From Citrus sinensis (lineage: Eukaryota > Streptophyta > Magnoliopsida > Sapindales > Rutaceae), in NCBI RefSeq assembly GCF_022201045.2, contig NC_068562.1, forward strand, positions 4,092,001 through 4,156,000: DNA of 64,000 bases, written 5' to 3'. The stretch's first letter is position 1. Each line of letters begins with the position of its first letter. Shown here in pieces: positions 38,675 through 51,079 of this stretch. Under the pieces are notes generated by a model. That model was not told the origin of the DNA. It searched no databases and saw nothing but the letters and a program-made list of their open reading frames with translations. The position numbers and the translations under genes are program-made.

Positions 38675-39342
38675 ATCTTAATTTTGTAAGATAACAACGG
38701 GAATCTGAGATTGATCTCAGTATCTTACTGATGGAAAGGCAGCGGGCAGCATCAAATCTATATCGACCACCAGATTCGTACTATCTAACTCGAATATTCT
38801 GGCCAATTACAAGGACAATATAGACAATGCCTTAAATGCTTGACGGCTCAGTTGAGACTTGAGACTTATAGAATCAGGGAATTTATTTTGAAAGCCAAAC
38901 TCAAAATCTGGTTGCTAAAATTTAAACTTGTCTGTTTGGCTGGTCCTGAAGTTAATGGAGCACAAGAAAGCCAAATAATCTCCCCCAAGAATCAAATTTC
39001 TAAGTTCATTCCAGGTTGTTGGTGAAAACATAGCACGTGACGCAATGAGAGACTTGCTGTCACTCCTCCATTCAGTTAATCGCAAAGAAATAATTTTTGA
39101 AAACATGATACAGTAAAAGCAATAGTAACTTTTATACAAACATTTCCCAAACATGGGGAACAATAATGTGATCAAAATGGGAGGTTTAAAGCCAGTAGCA
39201 GCTTCTACACTTTGCAAGATTATTTACCACCACTCTTTCCAGTGATCGTTATTCCAAATCCTATCTCATTCCGAAAATGGATATTGTGATCTATTTGTTT
39301 CTATTCACAAGAAATCAGATTTCCACAAGCTAGAACGTATAT

Positions 39343-41937
39343 TCAGATAATAGCAGCAAGAGAATCATCAGCTTCATTGGCATTGAGAGAGAAGACATCA
39401 ACAGGGGAACTCGTGATGTCAACAAGGCAATGATCTTTGATTCTACTACTTGAAGTACCCAAAGGATGATCTAGATATATCACAACAACAGTGATATCAT
39501 CATGGAAATGGCGCCTTGCACCTTTTTGTATTCTTTTTATGTCCTCATATCTCATTTCTCTTTTCCTTGCAGCAGCCTGCAGGGCAGCTCTCACCAGTCG
39601 CTTTGCTATTCCCTGTCAAGACGAGTTTTAAGGAGAACAAAAAAAAGTGAGAAAGGATAAATATGACGCATGCAAAATGAAGCTCATTGGTCGATCCCAT
39701 ACTTGGGATGGATATACTGCGTAAGTTTTTAGCTGAGGCCTTACTGATCTTGGGTTTCGTGAAACAATTTCAACAGCTGCTTCATCACTCAGTTGCTCCC
39801 AAAGACCATCCGATGCAAAGATCAAGAACAAGTCATTAGACTTCAACTTCCGAATCAATATTGAGGGCTCTGCAGTCATCACAGCCCTTTTCAGAGGAAT
39901 TGGTAATCTAAAATGATGGAAACCATGATCTCTGCTAAATTCCGGTTTCTTCAAATAAACATCTCCAATTGATCTTGAAACCTACAAAGGGAAATGTGAC
40001 AGATACAGCTTGGTGTATCAAATGCTGCAAGACAATAATTATAAAATTCAAAACCAAGTGCTGAGGAGATAGTAAACAAGGGAAAAAGGAAGCAAAATGG
40101 TTCTTCAAGTTATATTGAAAAATATATTCTCCGACTGCTAGAACTCTACAGAATGGTCCAGAAGTAGAAATGTGATGTCGCTTCAGCCACAGAAATGAAA
40201 ATATAGATCCAATTAGATGATAAAAGTATAGGAGTCTCGTGAATCAGTTACTTGTATATAGAAAGCATTGCACCCGTGTGATTCGTACTGTCACAATAAT
40301 CATCATTTATTCTTCAGTGCATTACATGTGTATGCATTTGTAGGAAAGAAGGGCCAAAGAAGCATCACATACAGTTTACAGAATAATACCAGGAGACAAG
40401 GTCACAGGGATACCAATTTCAGAGAGAAAAATTTAACTGGCAGATATCGCAAAAGATAGGAACGTAATGGAATTCTTCAGGCATGTATACAAATAATCAT
40501 CCACCCAACTAGCATTTCTTCTCATAAAAAAGATCTTACATGATTTAACCAAAATTTAAAAAAAAAATCATTCAATTAGAAAAGCATAATCACAAAGAAA
40601 CTATGAGAGTTACATAACAACGCTACAATCTTGATAGCTGCATGAAGCCTCCAACCCCACGATGCTCACTCACATCACATATTAGATCAGCTAAACCTTT
40701 TAGTTTGCAGAAGGTGACAATCCCAAACTTCACTACAAAGTTCAGCTATAATATGTTAAGCAAATAAGCATCAGGGAGTTGAAAATTTCACATGGACACA
40801 TAGTGAACCAGTTCAAGTTATATATACTGGTTATCAAAAAAGTCATTAACAATACAATTCATGATACAGGGCACCCCAGGTTAGTCAGTAGCCTAGCATA
40901 AATCAGATTGAAGTAGCTGTGAAGTTAAACTGACAACTCTTAAACCTATCACACCAGTTTGGCATAATCATGATTCATCTACACAAACTAGCACCTTCTT
41001 CAAATTCATTTATGTGTACTTAATCACGCATTATGATTCATCATAATTCATACCTGAATTATACCCTTTATTCGCCAAACTCCGCGACTGAAAACCACAA
41101 TGTGAGAATCATCGGGATGAAGTGCCTCAACCTCCTTCCTCACCTCCTCAACCCCAACATTATGATCAACAGACAACCGTTCAGCCACCACAAGCATGTT
41201 TTTCCGGTTTTCTGACACTCTCCGGCCTAAGACAGCCCTTGAATCACCAAGATTAGCCACATACAAGACATCCTTTGCAATGACACCAACAAGACAACAC
41301 GAACCGACTGAAGCAATCTGTGGCCGAGCTGACCATGACCGCTTCACTAAATGTAGAAATTCTTCTTCTGTTGCATCAAATGCCTTTTTTATCACTTCTG
41401 CTGATAATCCACCCTGCTCTGTAGTAAACTCTGAAACTCCAAATTAAATTTTTGAAAAAAAAAATCAGTAAAAATGGTTTTTTTAATTTCAGTAAGTTGT
41501 TCTTTTTAAAAAAATAAAAAAAAAAACAAATTGATGGAAAATATATAACAAACTTAAAAGAAGTTTTTCAAATTCCGACTCCAAAATATATAACAAACAC
41601 CTTTTTCTTTCACCTTCTTACAAATTTAGCTGTAACAAAAAAAAAAAGAAAGAAAGAGAGAAAAAAGTGTACTGTGGAGAAAAGGGAAGAGATGGCGAGT
41701 GATGAAGCGGGAAGCCTCAGGGCCACCATGGCCATCGTAGACGCCAACATAGGTGGCAGAAGGAGAAGTGAACACCTGTCCCTGATCCTCCAACATAGAA
41801 TTAGCCTGCACAACAGCAATTGAATAATCCCCGGAAGCATGCGATTTCAAGTCCATGTGCCACAGCAACCCATCGCCGCCCCCGCCATCTCCCCTTCCAA
41901 AACACCTCTCTAATGGCCTCGCACACATCTCCAACAT
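39343..41937 (-). CDS. Clade D protein phosphatase 2C (PP2C.D)
   Basis: Four exons, 41673-41937, 41054-41430, 39745-39981 and 39343-39612, with GT-AG introns and consistent phases, give 382 residues. The PP2C metal-binding motifs are present: VYDGHGGPEASRF (Asp near 68), ANLGDSRAVLG, FLIFASDGLWEQLSD and RRHFHDDITVVV. The N-terminus (MLEMC, PLERCFG, GDYSIAVVQAN) and the block [25 protein letters not shown] fit clade D, closest in my memory to Arabidopsis At4g33920 and At5g06750. Clade D phosphatases sit at the plasma membrane and remove the activating phosphate from H+-ATPases. SAUR proteins inhibit them, so they restrain auxin-driven cell expansion. The Ser/Thr phosphatase reaction is inferred from the intact motifs; the exact paralogue is not certain. 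Confidence 0.93.
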
Positions 41938-41959
41938 CGTTTTCTCTATTCACTTCTCC

Positions 41960-43230
41960 CCGTAGAACAGTTTTTCTTTTTTTGCCAAAAAAGGATTATT
42001 GCTGTTGTTTACGAGGCTATTAAATTGGATTTTGTTTGAGATATTAAATTTAGGAGTGTGAAGGCGAAAGCATGAATTAGGCAGAGGAATTTTTAGTTAA
42101 AAGGGGGTTTCGTCGAATGGGCTCAAAGTAAACGCGATGAACACAAATGTACGTGGAGGTGACGTGGACGTGGGAATAAAAGTTTGTCCACTATTCTCTT
42201 TGTCAGGCTCAAGCAAGCATTGGAGGAATGAGGAATCTCTCATTCTTCTGTGTTCTGTTTGTTAATTTTTCACCCTTATTCCCCCCAAAGAAAACACAAC
42301 TCACTTTGAATTGAATTTTCTTTCAAAGCAATCGTGACTTTATTCTCCCCCTCCAACTTGCAAACCCCTATTGTCTTGTCTTTCGAAGAAAAATGTCTAT
42401 CAAGTAACTAAAAGTAGGCAGTATTTTCTACAATCTGTTGAAAACTTGAAGTACTTTCACTGGAGTTTCGTTATCACTAGCAATAAAGTTTAATAAATAA
42501 ATGACTAAGGACTCCGTCCCGCTTCCTCTTTGTTGGAAAATTTCAACTCTCTCTTGGGCTATGGGGAGTGGTACCATCTAAATTGGTCAAATTAAAAAAA
42601 AAAAAAATTGATTCCTTTAATAATTTAGACGAATTTAATTTCATTTGCTAAATAAAACAATTTAGATAATAGTCACCCAGAAAAAGCAAACAGGCCACCA
42701 CAAAAAACAGGAGGGTAATTGTGACAAAAGATTTGTTTGGAGCGTAAAGTAAAAGTTAAAAATTAGGACCTTGAAAGTCGTGTAAAACACTCACACGGTT
42801 TCACTTTCTTTTCATCCATGAATATTACCATTGCTGGATTCCGATTTGTGTATGTATCTGTTTGTTTTTATCGCTGAGATTAATTTTAATTATTCCAAAC
42901 GTTCCATTATCATAAATTCATGTGTATTACAAGCCAGGTCCACTACGAGCCTGCAATAAACAAAGTTGAGTTAAAACATTTTTTACCCAGAGTGACCAAA
43001 AATGCCCTTCCTGATTTTCTGGAATACTCCACTGGAAAAGTTCAAAAACAACTAAACCGCGTCTGATATCAGTTCCATTTGTTAAGGTTAAGCGGGTAAT
43101 TTCACTTCCTTTGGTCTGGCTTGGTTACTCTCCACAAGCTATTTTTAGGAGGCCCATAATAACCAACGGAATGGATTTGGGTTCTACGGACGGGCTTGTC
43201 TATTTCACAAAGGCCATATAAAAATCCGAT
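41960..43230. other. Intergenic, upstream of PP2C
   Basis: No gene recognised. The PP2C promoter and leader should lie in the first few hundred bases. Confidence 0.4.
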
Positions 43231-43241
43231 CTGCATGTTTT

Positions 43242-43975
43242 TAGGTTGTTTTGAATTCAATCCGATTTGCTCAATCTGTCTCATATGTAAAAATTTAATC
43301 CGTAAAAATTCAATCAATGTATTGATGGATTGGATTGGATTGAAAATTTAAAAATCTGCAATCGGTGGATTAGATATGGATTTACTTTTGTAAATCCGTA
43401 AAAATCCACGAATCTGCAAAAAAATAAAAAAATTAAACTTGTAAATATGACATTAGTACTTACTAATAAATAAATAAGTTAGAATATAATTATATTAACA
43501 CCATATTATATCTTATCAGATAATAATATAAAATAAAAATAATTAAATAAACAAATATATCTTTCTAAGCAGTTAATTTTCATGTATTGATATAAACAAA
43601 TGAGATTTTTTTTTTCTTTTTGGTGTGTTATATTTTGAAATTTTGAATGTATTTTCTAGCTTTATTTAAGCAATTAATTTTTTTAAATATTATTTAATCT
43701 TGAATTTAATCGGTAGAAAAAATATTTTTATATTAATTTTTTTATTTAATTAGTTCGTGGATAGAACAGAATTAAAAAATTTTTAGCCCTCAAATCAATC
43801 CGCAAAATATGAATTGAATATGAATTTGGTCAAATATGTAACTGATTCGTAGATGTATGGATTGGATTTCACCAATCTATTGATTTGATTGAATTAAAAA
43901 TTTATAATTCGAAAAATCGTGAATCGGATATGGATTGATATATAATCCGTAAATTTCGATCCGCGAACACCCCTA
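43242..43975. mobile_element. hAT-like non-autonomous element with 8-bp target duplication
   Basis: The right end reads gcgaacacccctA, the complement of TAGGGGTGTTCGC, a common hAT terminal sequence in plants. The left end, taggttgttttg, is a decayed version of it. The flanks catgtttt (43234-43241) and catatttt (43976-43983) are an 8-bp duplication with one mismatch. Subterminal repeats of aatccgtaaa(a/t) and (t/a)ggatt occur in both halves, as in hAT elements. Length is 734 bp with no transposase. Confidence 0.65.
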
Positions 43976-44145
43976 CATATTTTATCATTCATGGTGATGG
44001 AGTGCTGAGATTCTGTTGTCATGTTTATTTTTGTTAAGGCAGTACAGGGCTCAACACAGTGCTAACTGCTAAGGCAAACGAATTTTCTCTAAATGCGTCA
44101 TAACCCTTCTTTTCTTTTTCTTTTTCTTTTTTTTTTCTTTCAAAG

Positions 44146-44147
<2 letters not shown>

Positions 44148-44193
<46 letters not shown>
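44148..44193. repeat. (AT)n microsatellite
   Basis: About 22 AT dinucleotides directly after a CT-rich tract. Confidence 0.95.
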
Positions 44194-44197
<4 letters not shown>

Positions 44198-44947
44198 TAG
44201 CAAATACATCCTCTTTTGAGGAACAAATAAATAAATAAATAAATGAAGGGATGCAGACATATGGTCGTTTACCCCAAAGGAGAAAAAAAAAAAAAAAAGC
44301 AGTGTGAAATGAAAGTGGAGAAAAAGAATATAGTTCTTTACACGTTCCTTTAACATGGTAACCCATTGGGTTGTTTATCGTAAGAGCTTTTTCTTTTTCT
44401 TAATAAATAAGTTGAAAAATGATTTTCGTAGGTTTTGTTTTGCTATCAATTAATGTTTGCTCATGCCTAGTTGAAGTCCATGAGTCATTCCACTTTCACA
44501 TTCACCCCTTATAAAAGGAAGCCACGCAATAAAAGTTTTCTTTTCTTGAAGATAATATATTTTTTAAATTTTATTCTATTATTAACTCCACGAAACTTGA
44601 ATATAATACGTGAGCCTTTACTATCACTAGAGTTAGATTTTAACTTAGGAAGATAATAAAAGTTGGTTGAAAAAAAAAAAGAAAAAAGAAAAAAGAAAAA
44701 GAAGAATTATTGGATTCCTATTTAATGGCTTTCTTGTAGTCGTAATTAAAGTCTCAAACAAACAAGAGGAATGAATGAGACAAAAATACCATTTCACTAG
44801 TTGTATTATACATGAATAAATCAAATCACCAAAACACTAAAACAAATAACAAGTCGTCAAAATCAAACTCCCCTTTATCTCAAATTCTAATCATGTGTCG
44901 TTCTTCAGCTTTTTTCAGCTAATGCGCCCTGTTTTCCCACTTTGTGT

Positions 44948-44973
44948 ACTCTCTCTCTCTCTCTCTCTCTCTC
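44948..44973. repeat. (CT)n microsatellite
   Basis: About 13 CT dinucleotides. Confidence 0.95.
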
Positions 44974-45641
44974 TTATGTCGTTGAGTGCTTTATTGCCAG
45001 TCACGATTTGCCGTTTTCACATCCCACCACTCGATAAAGCCATAAAAGTTCACACTTTAATCATGACAAGCACCTCCACCTTCACCGCCTCTTCCCTTCA
45101 CTTGTTGCTCATCATTCATTCCCTCTCATCGCGGCTTATCCTCCTCAATCATTAATTTAATATGTTCGCATGTTCTAAAGAATTTCAGGCACATTTACGG
45201 ATATGGCTCTGAATTAGGATCAGTCAAAAATAAATCCAATTAATTTATTATTTTCCCTAATGTGAGGAAAAGATAATTTTGAACGCTAATGTGTGGAATG
45301 TCAACTGCGGTGCAATTAGATTCCACAAAAATTTGAATTTTCAACACTCATTAATTGTTAATTATAGAATAGTCGTAAAATGCTTGGGGCTATTACAAGT
45401 GTTTGATAATGTTTTAATGAATCACAAACGCATCATTACTTTAAAAAAAAAAAATCTATTAATTTGATAGCAAATAGAGAATTCTAGAAAACAAAGCCTC
45501 CTCTCCAACAACAACATCATCTTAATTTAATTATACAAGAAATACAATACAAAGAAACTTACAAAAAGAGATGAGCGATGATGGTGGATGAATAGAAAAA
45601 GAAGCATGCGGGGGCGTGGGCGACGTTCTAGAATACTAATG

Positions 45642-46796
45642 TTACTGCACTGAGTGTGCATCGACATAGCTTGCATGCGAAAGCTCCTTTAGCCATTCAA
45701 ATGTTCTGTGACGTGACATAGCTTGCTTTCCTTGCTGCTTTTCCTTCGATTTCTTCTTTATCTTCAACTCTCGCAGCCTCTTTTCCATGTCTTGTACAGA
45801 ACTATTACTTTCTTTACAAATAAAGTTTTTACAGCTGCTGCTTTCACGGGCAGTACTGCTGCTTTTGATTACGACAATGTTGTTCAATGGCACTGTTTCA
45901 ACTGCAGTAATTGAACATTTGCACCCAGCGAACAACCCTTTTCTCTTATCCAAGAAACTGCTTTGTTTCTTCTTTTGCTGATTGCCCATGTTCAAATCTT
46001 GCTGATTCTCTGCCGCAGCACTGTAATTCTTGACGCTGGAACTACTATTAGTACTGCTGCTGCCACTGCTACTATTACGACTAACTGAACTTCTATTTGC
46101 GGAGCTAATAGTGTTATTACGAACCTTGAGATCTTGCAATTCAATCTCAGGCGCACGCACTAAGCCTAGCCTGAAGAAATCCCATACGGTTGATTTCTGG
46201 CTCCTGATTCTGCTACTGCTACTGCTACCATTGCCTATGCCTAGCAACCGAGCATTTGAAACTCTAATTTGGGGATTCGGACTCGGGAAACTGTGAAATT
46301 GGTTTCGAATTTTTGGCCTGGAATTTCTTGTTGTATTTGTGATGAAACTGTTGCTGCTGCTTGATGAGCAGTGGCTTCTTGTGCTGCTGCTTCTGCTGCT
46401 GTTAATGCTTGTTAGCCCATCCATTGTGCTGCCGCCACGGTCCATGGACTCGGACATTGATACGCATCTGCTAATGTTGCGGCTACCATTTTCGGACCTG
46501 GCGAATAACCCGCTGTCCGAACTTACCGAGAGGCGTAGTGGTAAAATTTGGCCCTTGAAAAACACCTCATCGGCCGCACACATTTCTGATTCTGCAGAAA
46601 GAGAGCCACCCCAGGAATCGAAATTGAATTCCTCTTCGTTTTCTTTCCCTTGGGTTAACGTCGTTGCTTCTTCGCAAGCCCGCAGCAGGCTTGTTTCTTC
46701 GTTGATGAAATCGAGAGGCAGGTCACTCAGTGATAATGCCTCATCTTCTTCTACTTCTTCCCCTTGCTCAGATTCTTCTTCAGATTTTCTTGCCAT
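45642..46796 (-). CDS. Uncharacterised serine-rich plant protein
   Basis: A single intronless frame of 384 residues. The N-terminus is acidic and holds EEDEALSLSDLPLDF. A second block, SEMCAADEVFFKGQILPLRLS at about 70-90, is a conserved signature I remember from small plant families of unknown function (similar to At3g18300-type proteins). Between and after are long Ser/Asn low-complexity tracts. WDFFRLGLVRAPEIEL lies near 210. The C-terminus is Lys-rich (KIKKKSKEKQQGK) and ends RTFEWLKELSHASYVDA. No signal peptide or membrane segment is seen. The alternation of short conserved blocks with disordered serine tracts suggests a regulatory or adaptor protein, but no function can be assigned. A TATA box lies 50-57 bp upstream of the ATG. 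Confidence 0.85.
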   Translation of the reverse strand: MARKSEEESEQGEEVEEDEALSLSDLPLDFINEETSLLRACEEATTLTQGKENEEEFNFDSWGGSLSAESEMCAADEVFFKGQILPLRLSVSSDSGLFARSENGSRNISRCVSMSESMDRGGSTMDGLTSINSSRSSSTRSHCSSSSSNSFITNTTRNSRPKIRNQFHSFPSPNPQIRVSNARLLGIGNGSSSSSRIRSQKSTVWDFFRLGLVRAPEIELQDLKVRNNTISSANRSSVSRNSSSGSSSTNSSSSVKNYSAAAENQQDLNMGNQQKKKQSSFLDKRKGLFAGCKCSITAVETVPLNNIVVIKSSSTARESSSCKNFICKESNSSVQDMEKRLRELKIKKKSKEKQQGKQAMSRHRTFEWLKELSHASYVDAHSVQ

Positions 46797-46845
46797 CTTT
46801 AATCCTTCCGTATGGGGCTACAATCAAAAGACAAAGACAACGGGA

Positions 46846-46853
46846 CTTATATA
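46846..46853 (-). promoter_or_regulatory. TATA box
   Basis: The minus strand reads TATATAAG, about 50 bp upstream of the start of the serine-rich protein gene. This implies a very short leader. Confidence 0.6.
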
Positions 46854-46929
46854 GAAAGATCGAGTAAGATATTTGAATCGACTAATTGTGAAAGAGAGTG
46901 AGACAAGTGGAATACATTCAAGTAAAAGC

Positions 46930-48980
46930 CACTGTAAAAAAAAAAAAAGGAGATATTAATAAAGAAAAAATAGTGACTCTGCAGAAGTCACTGCAGGCGA
47001 GCCAATTAGTGTCCCCTTCCTGTTTGGGACTAAAAATGCTCTAGCCATCGGGCCGGCCAATATATATTACATGAGCTAGAATTTCCTGCACTCTCGCTTT
47101 CAAATTGCAGTAGGTTTTATTTAATGGGTGGAGGGTTAGTTTGTGCTCTTGTGGGGGCATAAAGGCAATATTGGCATGCAATATTTTATGTTATATAACT
47201 CACCCAAGTACTAAAACTTTTGTGTGCTTCAAATTTGAAATCAACAACTCATTTCACAATGTCACACACACTCATGGACAGCTTTCTAAACGAGAATCGT
47301 TCTACGAACCAATTCTTCTGAGTCTTTTGAAGGAAAGGAAATAAATTCCTTCGGTTGTATTCATAATTAAAGGAAGGGGTTGGTAAAGCTTTTATTTTGT
47401 GTGTTGAGAGTCGGTTGGATTGATATTGCAAATACAAGTGAATTTTGTGGTGCAAATTTGATGTGCTACAAAGACTGTGACTGTGAATGTGATAGTATGT
47501 CATGGGCGGCTTGTGAATCACAGAATATGATCAACTCGAGTTTGATCAATTTCTTTTCTTTCTCGTATAAAGATGCATAGAAAAATTAAAAGGCAACGCT
47601 GCCGTTGCCGCTCATGCAGGAAAGGAATGGCGTGTATTCCATTTCTCGTCATAAAGTTGAGCATGAGCTGAAAAGCATTGGATGTTGTAATAATAAATTA
47701 AAATGGTAATTACCGCTTCAATTTCCCCTAAAAATTAATTCAATCATTTTTTGAGATACTTCTAAAGTCTTATCACTTATGAGATCCGATCCAAAAATCG
47801 AATAAAAAAAGAAGATAAAATTCTCTTTTTGTTGTTTTATGTATTGACGGTGATGATCTAGAAACATCTTTTCATCACGCAAACTAAATTGGAATCCCAA
47901 GACGAGGAGCTGGGGCACCAGCCATGAGCTACGTACTGGCCCTTGCGAGCTAGAAGAAACTAGCCCTTCTTTTATGAATGACTTTTGGCCAAGTCAAAAG
48001 CTAATGGCAGAAGAAAAAAAACCGGCTGGGTTGAAAATCATATTGTAAAATTTTTCACTATTTACACATCATATCTCCTTGCATAGAGCTGGGTTGTCCA
48101 AGTTGAATGTCACAATTGATAGTTCATCGTTGACTCTTAAAAGTCCAAATTAAGAAAACATCCGATCTTTTTATTTAAAGATAATAGACCTAAGGAGGAC
48201 CAGGTTAATAATAACGACCCAAATATTGGATTTCCTACCGTTACTCCTCACAAAATTACAAACGTAATCTAATGGCAATGAATTACAGAGATTATGATGG
48301 ATGATAACGACAAGATCAACCGACAATCGGCCAAAATGCAATATTGCGAATTAACACACTGATATTAAACGGCATAAACTTACAAAAACACATCATTTTC
48401 AAAAAGTTCTAAATTAATACACTGTCCAAAGAATTTTTTTTTTTCATTTCTTTGAAAATTTTGTTCTTAAGGATTTGAGAAGAATTGAAAGGTTGGTAAT
48501 ACCCAATTATCCAAATAGGCCGATTTAGAATTTTTTTTGAGAAACTTAAAATCGATTTTAAAAATTTAAAAATTAATTTTGATATTTAATATTTTTTGAA
48601 TTACTTTTGATGAAAATACCCAATCCCACATTATAAATTTTGAGAATCTGATTTTAAAAATTCATTTTATACTTAATTCAATTCTATATATATCCTCACA
48701 TAACACATTTATTATAGAAACTCAAATTTATCCTTATTTAATTAGGAAATTAGAATCATTAAATTTGAAGAGACTATTATTATTACCGTTTATATTGAGA
48801 TAACAAAAAAAATTTTAAAAATTGTTATATATTCCCCATAAAAAAAAATATTATAGATACATATATGTTATCAATGTGCAAGTAAATTCGTTCAATATTT
48901 CAATTATCTATATTCCTATGGCAGTTTAAGATTAAAATTTATCAAATATATGCAACTAATCTTAAATTTTTAATTATTCT
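46930..48980. other. Intergenic, no gene recognised
   Basis: AT-rich. The short frames at 47141-47580 overlap on both strands and lack family resemblance. Confidence 0.4.
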
Positions 48981-48987
48981 CTAATGA

Positions 48988-50549
48988 GGAGATCCTCACA
49001 TTTTTGCTAAAATAAAGATGCGACTAAAATCTTAAAAAATTCAAATTTTAATACATTAAAAATTGTTTCTTATCTATATTTATTTTATTAGTGTATTGAA
49101 ATCTATGTGTTTTTCTACCAGTGCATATATCAGCACTTTTAAACTAACAAACTAAAAAGCGCATTGTACCCTCGAGCTATAGTTGTAGATTGAGAAGTAT
49201 TTCACCCATCTCCTTGGCGTGGTGGTAACTAAGCTATGCATGAATCCCCACTCCCTACAACCTTACTTGAGATTATGTTTAGCAAACATTTCTTTCCCTC
49301 TACCTAATAGTATTACCAGTTTCGAGATTTCAAATGAGTGATTTTGAAGGCCAAGTTCGACCGAGTTCTCCTAGCGTGTACCGATTTAAAGGACATTTCC
49401 CTCAAGCACTATTTTACAAAAAAATGTAATAACCATACCTTCTTGTGGGAAGACTAGAGCGAGACCTGCCATAGTCCCAAGAAAGGTGGGGGGGTATATT
49501 TTAACATATTGTGTTACTTAAAAACCATTCTCGTGGCTTTTTAGCTCTGTTGAGTAATTTTAAATATCTCATACAAGACTTGCTGAATAGCCTTACTTTT
49601 TTTTATATGGAAATGTCAATATAGATCTCTTTATCCTTTTTTCAGGGTTCTTGATTGTCTTAGGTGATCACAAAACCTTTTGTTTCTATTGTCTTAAGTG
49701 GTCACAGAACTTTTCTTTTACTTCGTGCATCGTATTCTCTAGGATAACTTTGTTTAGGAATTAGAAGAGATCCTCACCTTTTTGCTAAAATAAAGATGCC
49801 ACTAAAATCTAAAAAAATACAAATTTTAATTCATTAAAAATTGTTTCTTATCTATATTTATTTTATTAGTGTATTGAAATCTATGTGTTTTTATACCAGT
49901 ATATCTATCAGCACTTTTTAGCTAACAAACTAAAAAGCGCATTGTACCCTCGAGCTATAGCTGTAGATTGAGAAGTATTTCACCCATCTCCTTGGCGTGG
50001 TGGTAACTAAGCCATGCATGAATCCCCACTCCCTACAACTTTACTTGAGATTATGTTTAGCAAACATTTCTTTCCCTCTACCTAATAGTATTACAAATTT
50101 CGAGGTCTCAAATTAGTGATTTTGAAGGCCAAGTTCGACCGAGTTCTCCTAGCGTGTGCCGATTTAAAGGACATTTCCCTCGAGCACTATTTTACAAAAA
50201 ATTGTACTAACCATACCTTCTTGTTGGAAGACTGGAGCGAGACCTGCCATAGTCCCAAGAAAGGTGGGGGGTATATTTTAACATTTTGTATTACTTAAAA
50301 ACCATTCTCGTAGCTTTTTAGCTTTGTTGAGTAATTTTGAATATCCCATACAAGACTCACTGATTAGCCTTACTTTTTTTTTTTTTTTATGGAAATGTCA
50401 ATATAGATCTCTTAACCCTTTTTTAGGGTTCTTGATTGTCTTAGGCGATCACAAAGCCTTTTGTTTCTATTGTCTTAAGTGGTCACAAAACTTTTCTTTT
50501 ACTTCGTACATCGTATTCTCTAGGATAACTTTGTTTAGAAATTAGAAAA
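48988..50549. repeat. Tandem duplication of a 781-bp unit
   Basis: Copy 1 (48988-49768) and copy 2 (49769-50549) are directly adjacent and nearly identical along their length. Both run from gatcctcac through ctataccttcttg-type blocks to cttcgt(g/a)catcgtattc. I see only scattered substitutions and small indels (offset 778 at the start, 781 at the end). No protein frame is conserved between copies. Each copy holds an A-box-like CTTGGCGTGGTGGTAAC (about 49213 and 49991), so an old tRNA-derived SINE may be inside the unit. Confidence 0.9.
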
Positions 50550-50880
50550 GTTTGCGTATCATAAACTGTTGTACGCGAAAGACAAGACCTAGGGGTTATA
50601 CTCTAGGAATCAGAAGAATTTACCTGCTAGAGAATGTTGTCAATGGAAGACAAGATTTATAACATCATCAAAAAACTCTTCTAATTTAATTTTTCAAACA
50701 CTTATTTACTTGTCTACGTGACAAATAGAAAGAAAAAAATAATTATCTAAAAGATTATTCAAATAAAAATAATTTTATTTTATTTTATTCTCCCACTCAA
50801 ATAATAACAATAATAACACATCTTCTCTAAAAAATGAGAAAATAAAAATAATATAATACTAAATTAAATACTCCAAACTT

Positions 50881-51070
50881 TTTTTTCTTTATATAGTCTT
50901 TATATTACTTTTATTACTTTATTTTTCTTTATATAGTCTTTATATTACTTTTATTACTTTATCTTTATGTTACTTTTAGCAATGCTCTTAAGAGGGTTCA
51001 GAGTTTTTTTTTTCCTTTATATAGCTCTTTATGTCACTTTTGGTAATGCTCTTAAGAGGATTCAGAGTCG
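50881..51070. repeat. Two short tandem repeats in series
   Basis: A 40-bp unit (ctttatatagtctttatatt plus ttattactttat) occurs twice at 50881-50960. Next, a unit of about 54 bp containing aatgctcttaagagg(g/a)ttcagag occurs twice at about 50970-51070. Confidence 0.85.
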
Positions 51071-51079
51071 AGAAACTTG

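Larger units (their letters stand above)
43990..45640. other. Intergenic with microsatellites
   Basis: (AT)n at 44148-44193, AAAT repeats at about 44225-44245, A-rich tract at 44670-44703 and (CT)n at 44948-44973. No gene recognised. Confidence 0.5.

Noticed and set aside
44069..44356. 95-residue frame with an Ile/Tyr run
   Set aside because: The run is translated (AT)n and the rest is simple sequence.
45723..46854. Leu- and Ser-rich plus-strand frames opposite the serine-rich protein gene
   Set aside because: They are antisense to AGC/TCN serine codons, which read as Leu/Ala runs.
47380..47580. Short Cys-containing frame that might be a secreted peptide
   Set aside because: No clear signal peptide, irregular cysteine spacing and an antisense frame of similar length.
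48988..50549. Pair of LTRs around a retrotransposon
   Set aside because: The two copies are directly adjacent with no internal region, do not begin TG and end CA, and have no primer-binding site.
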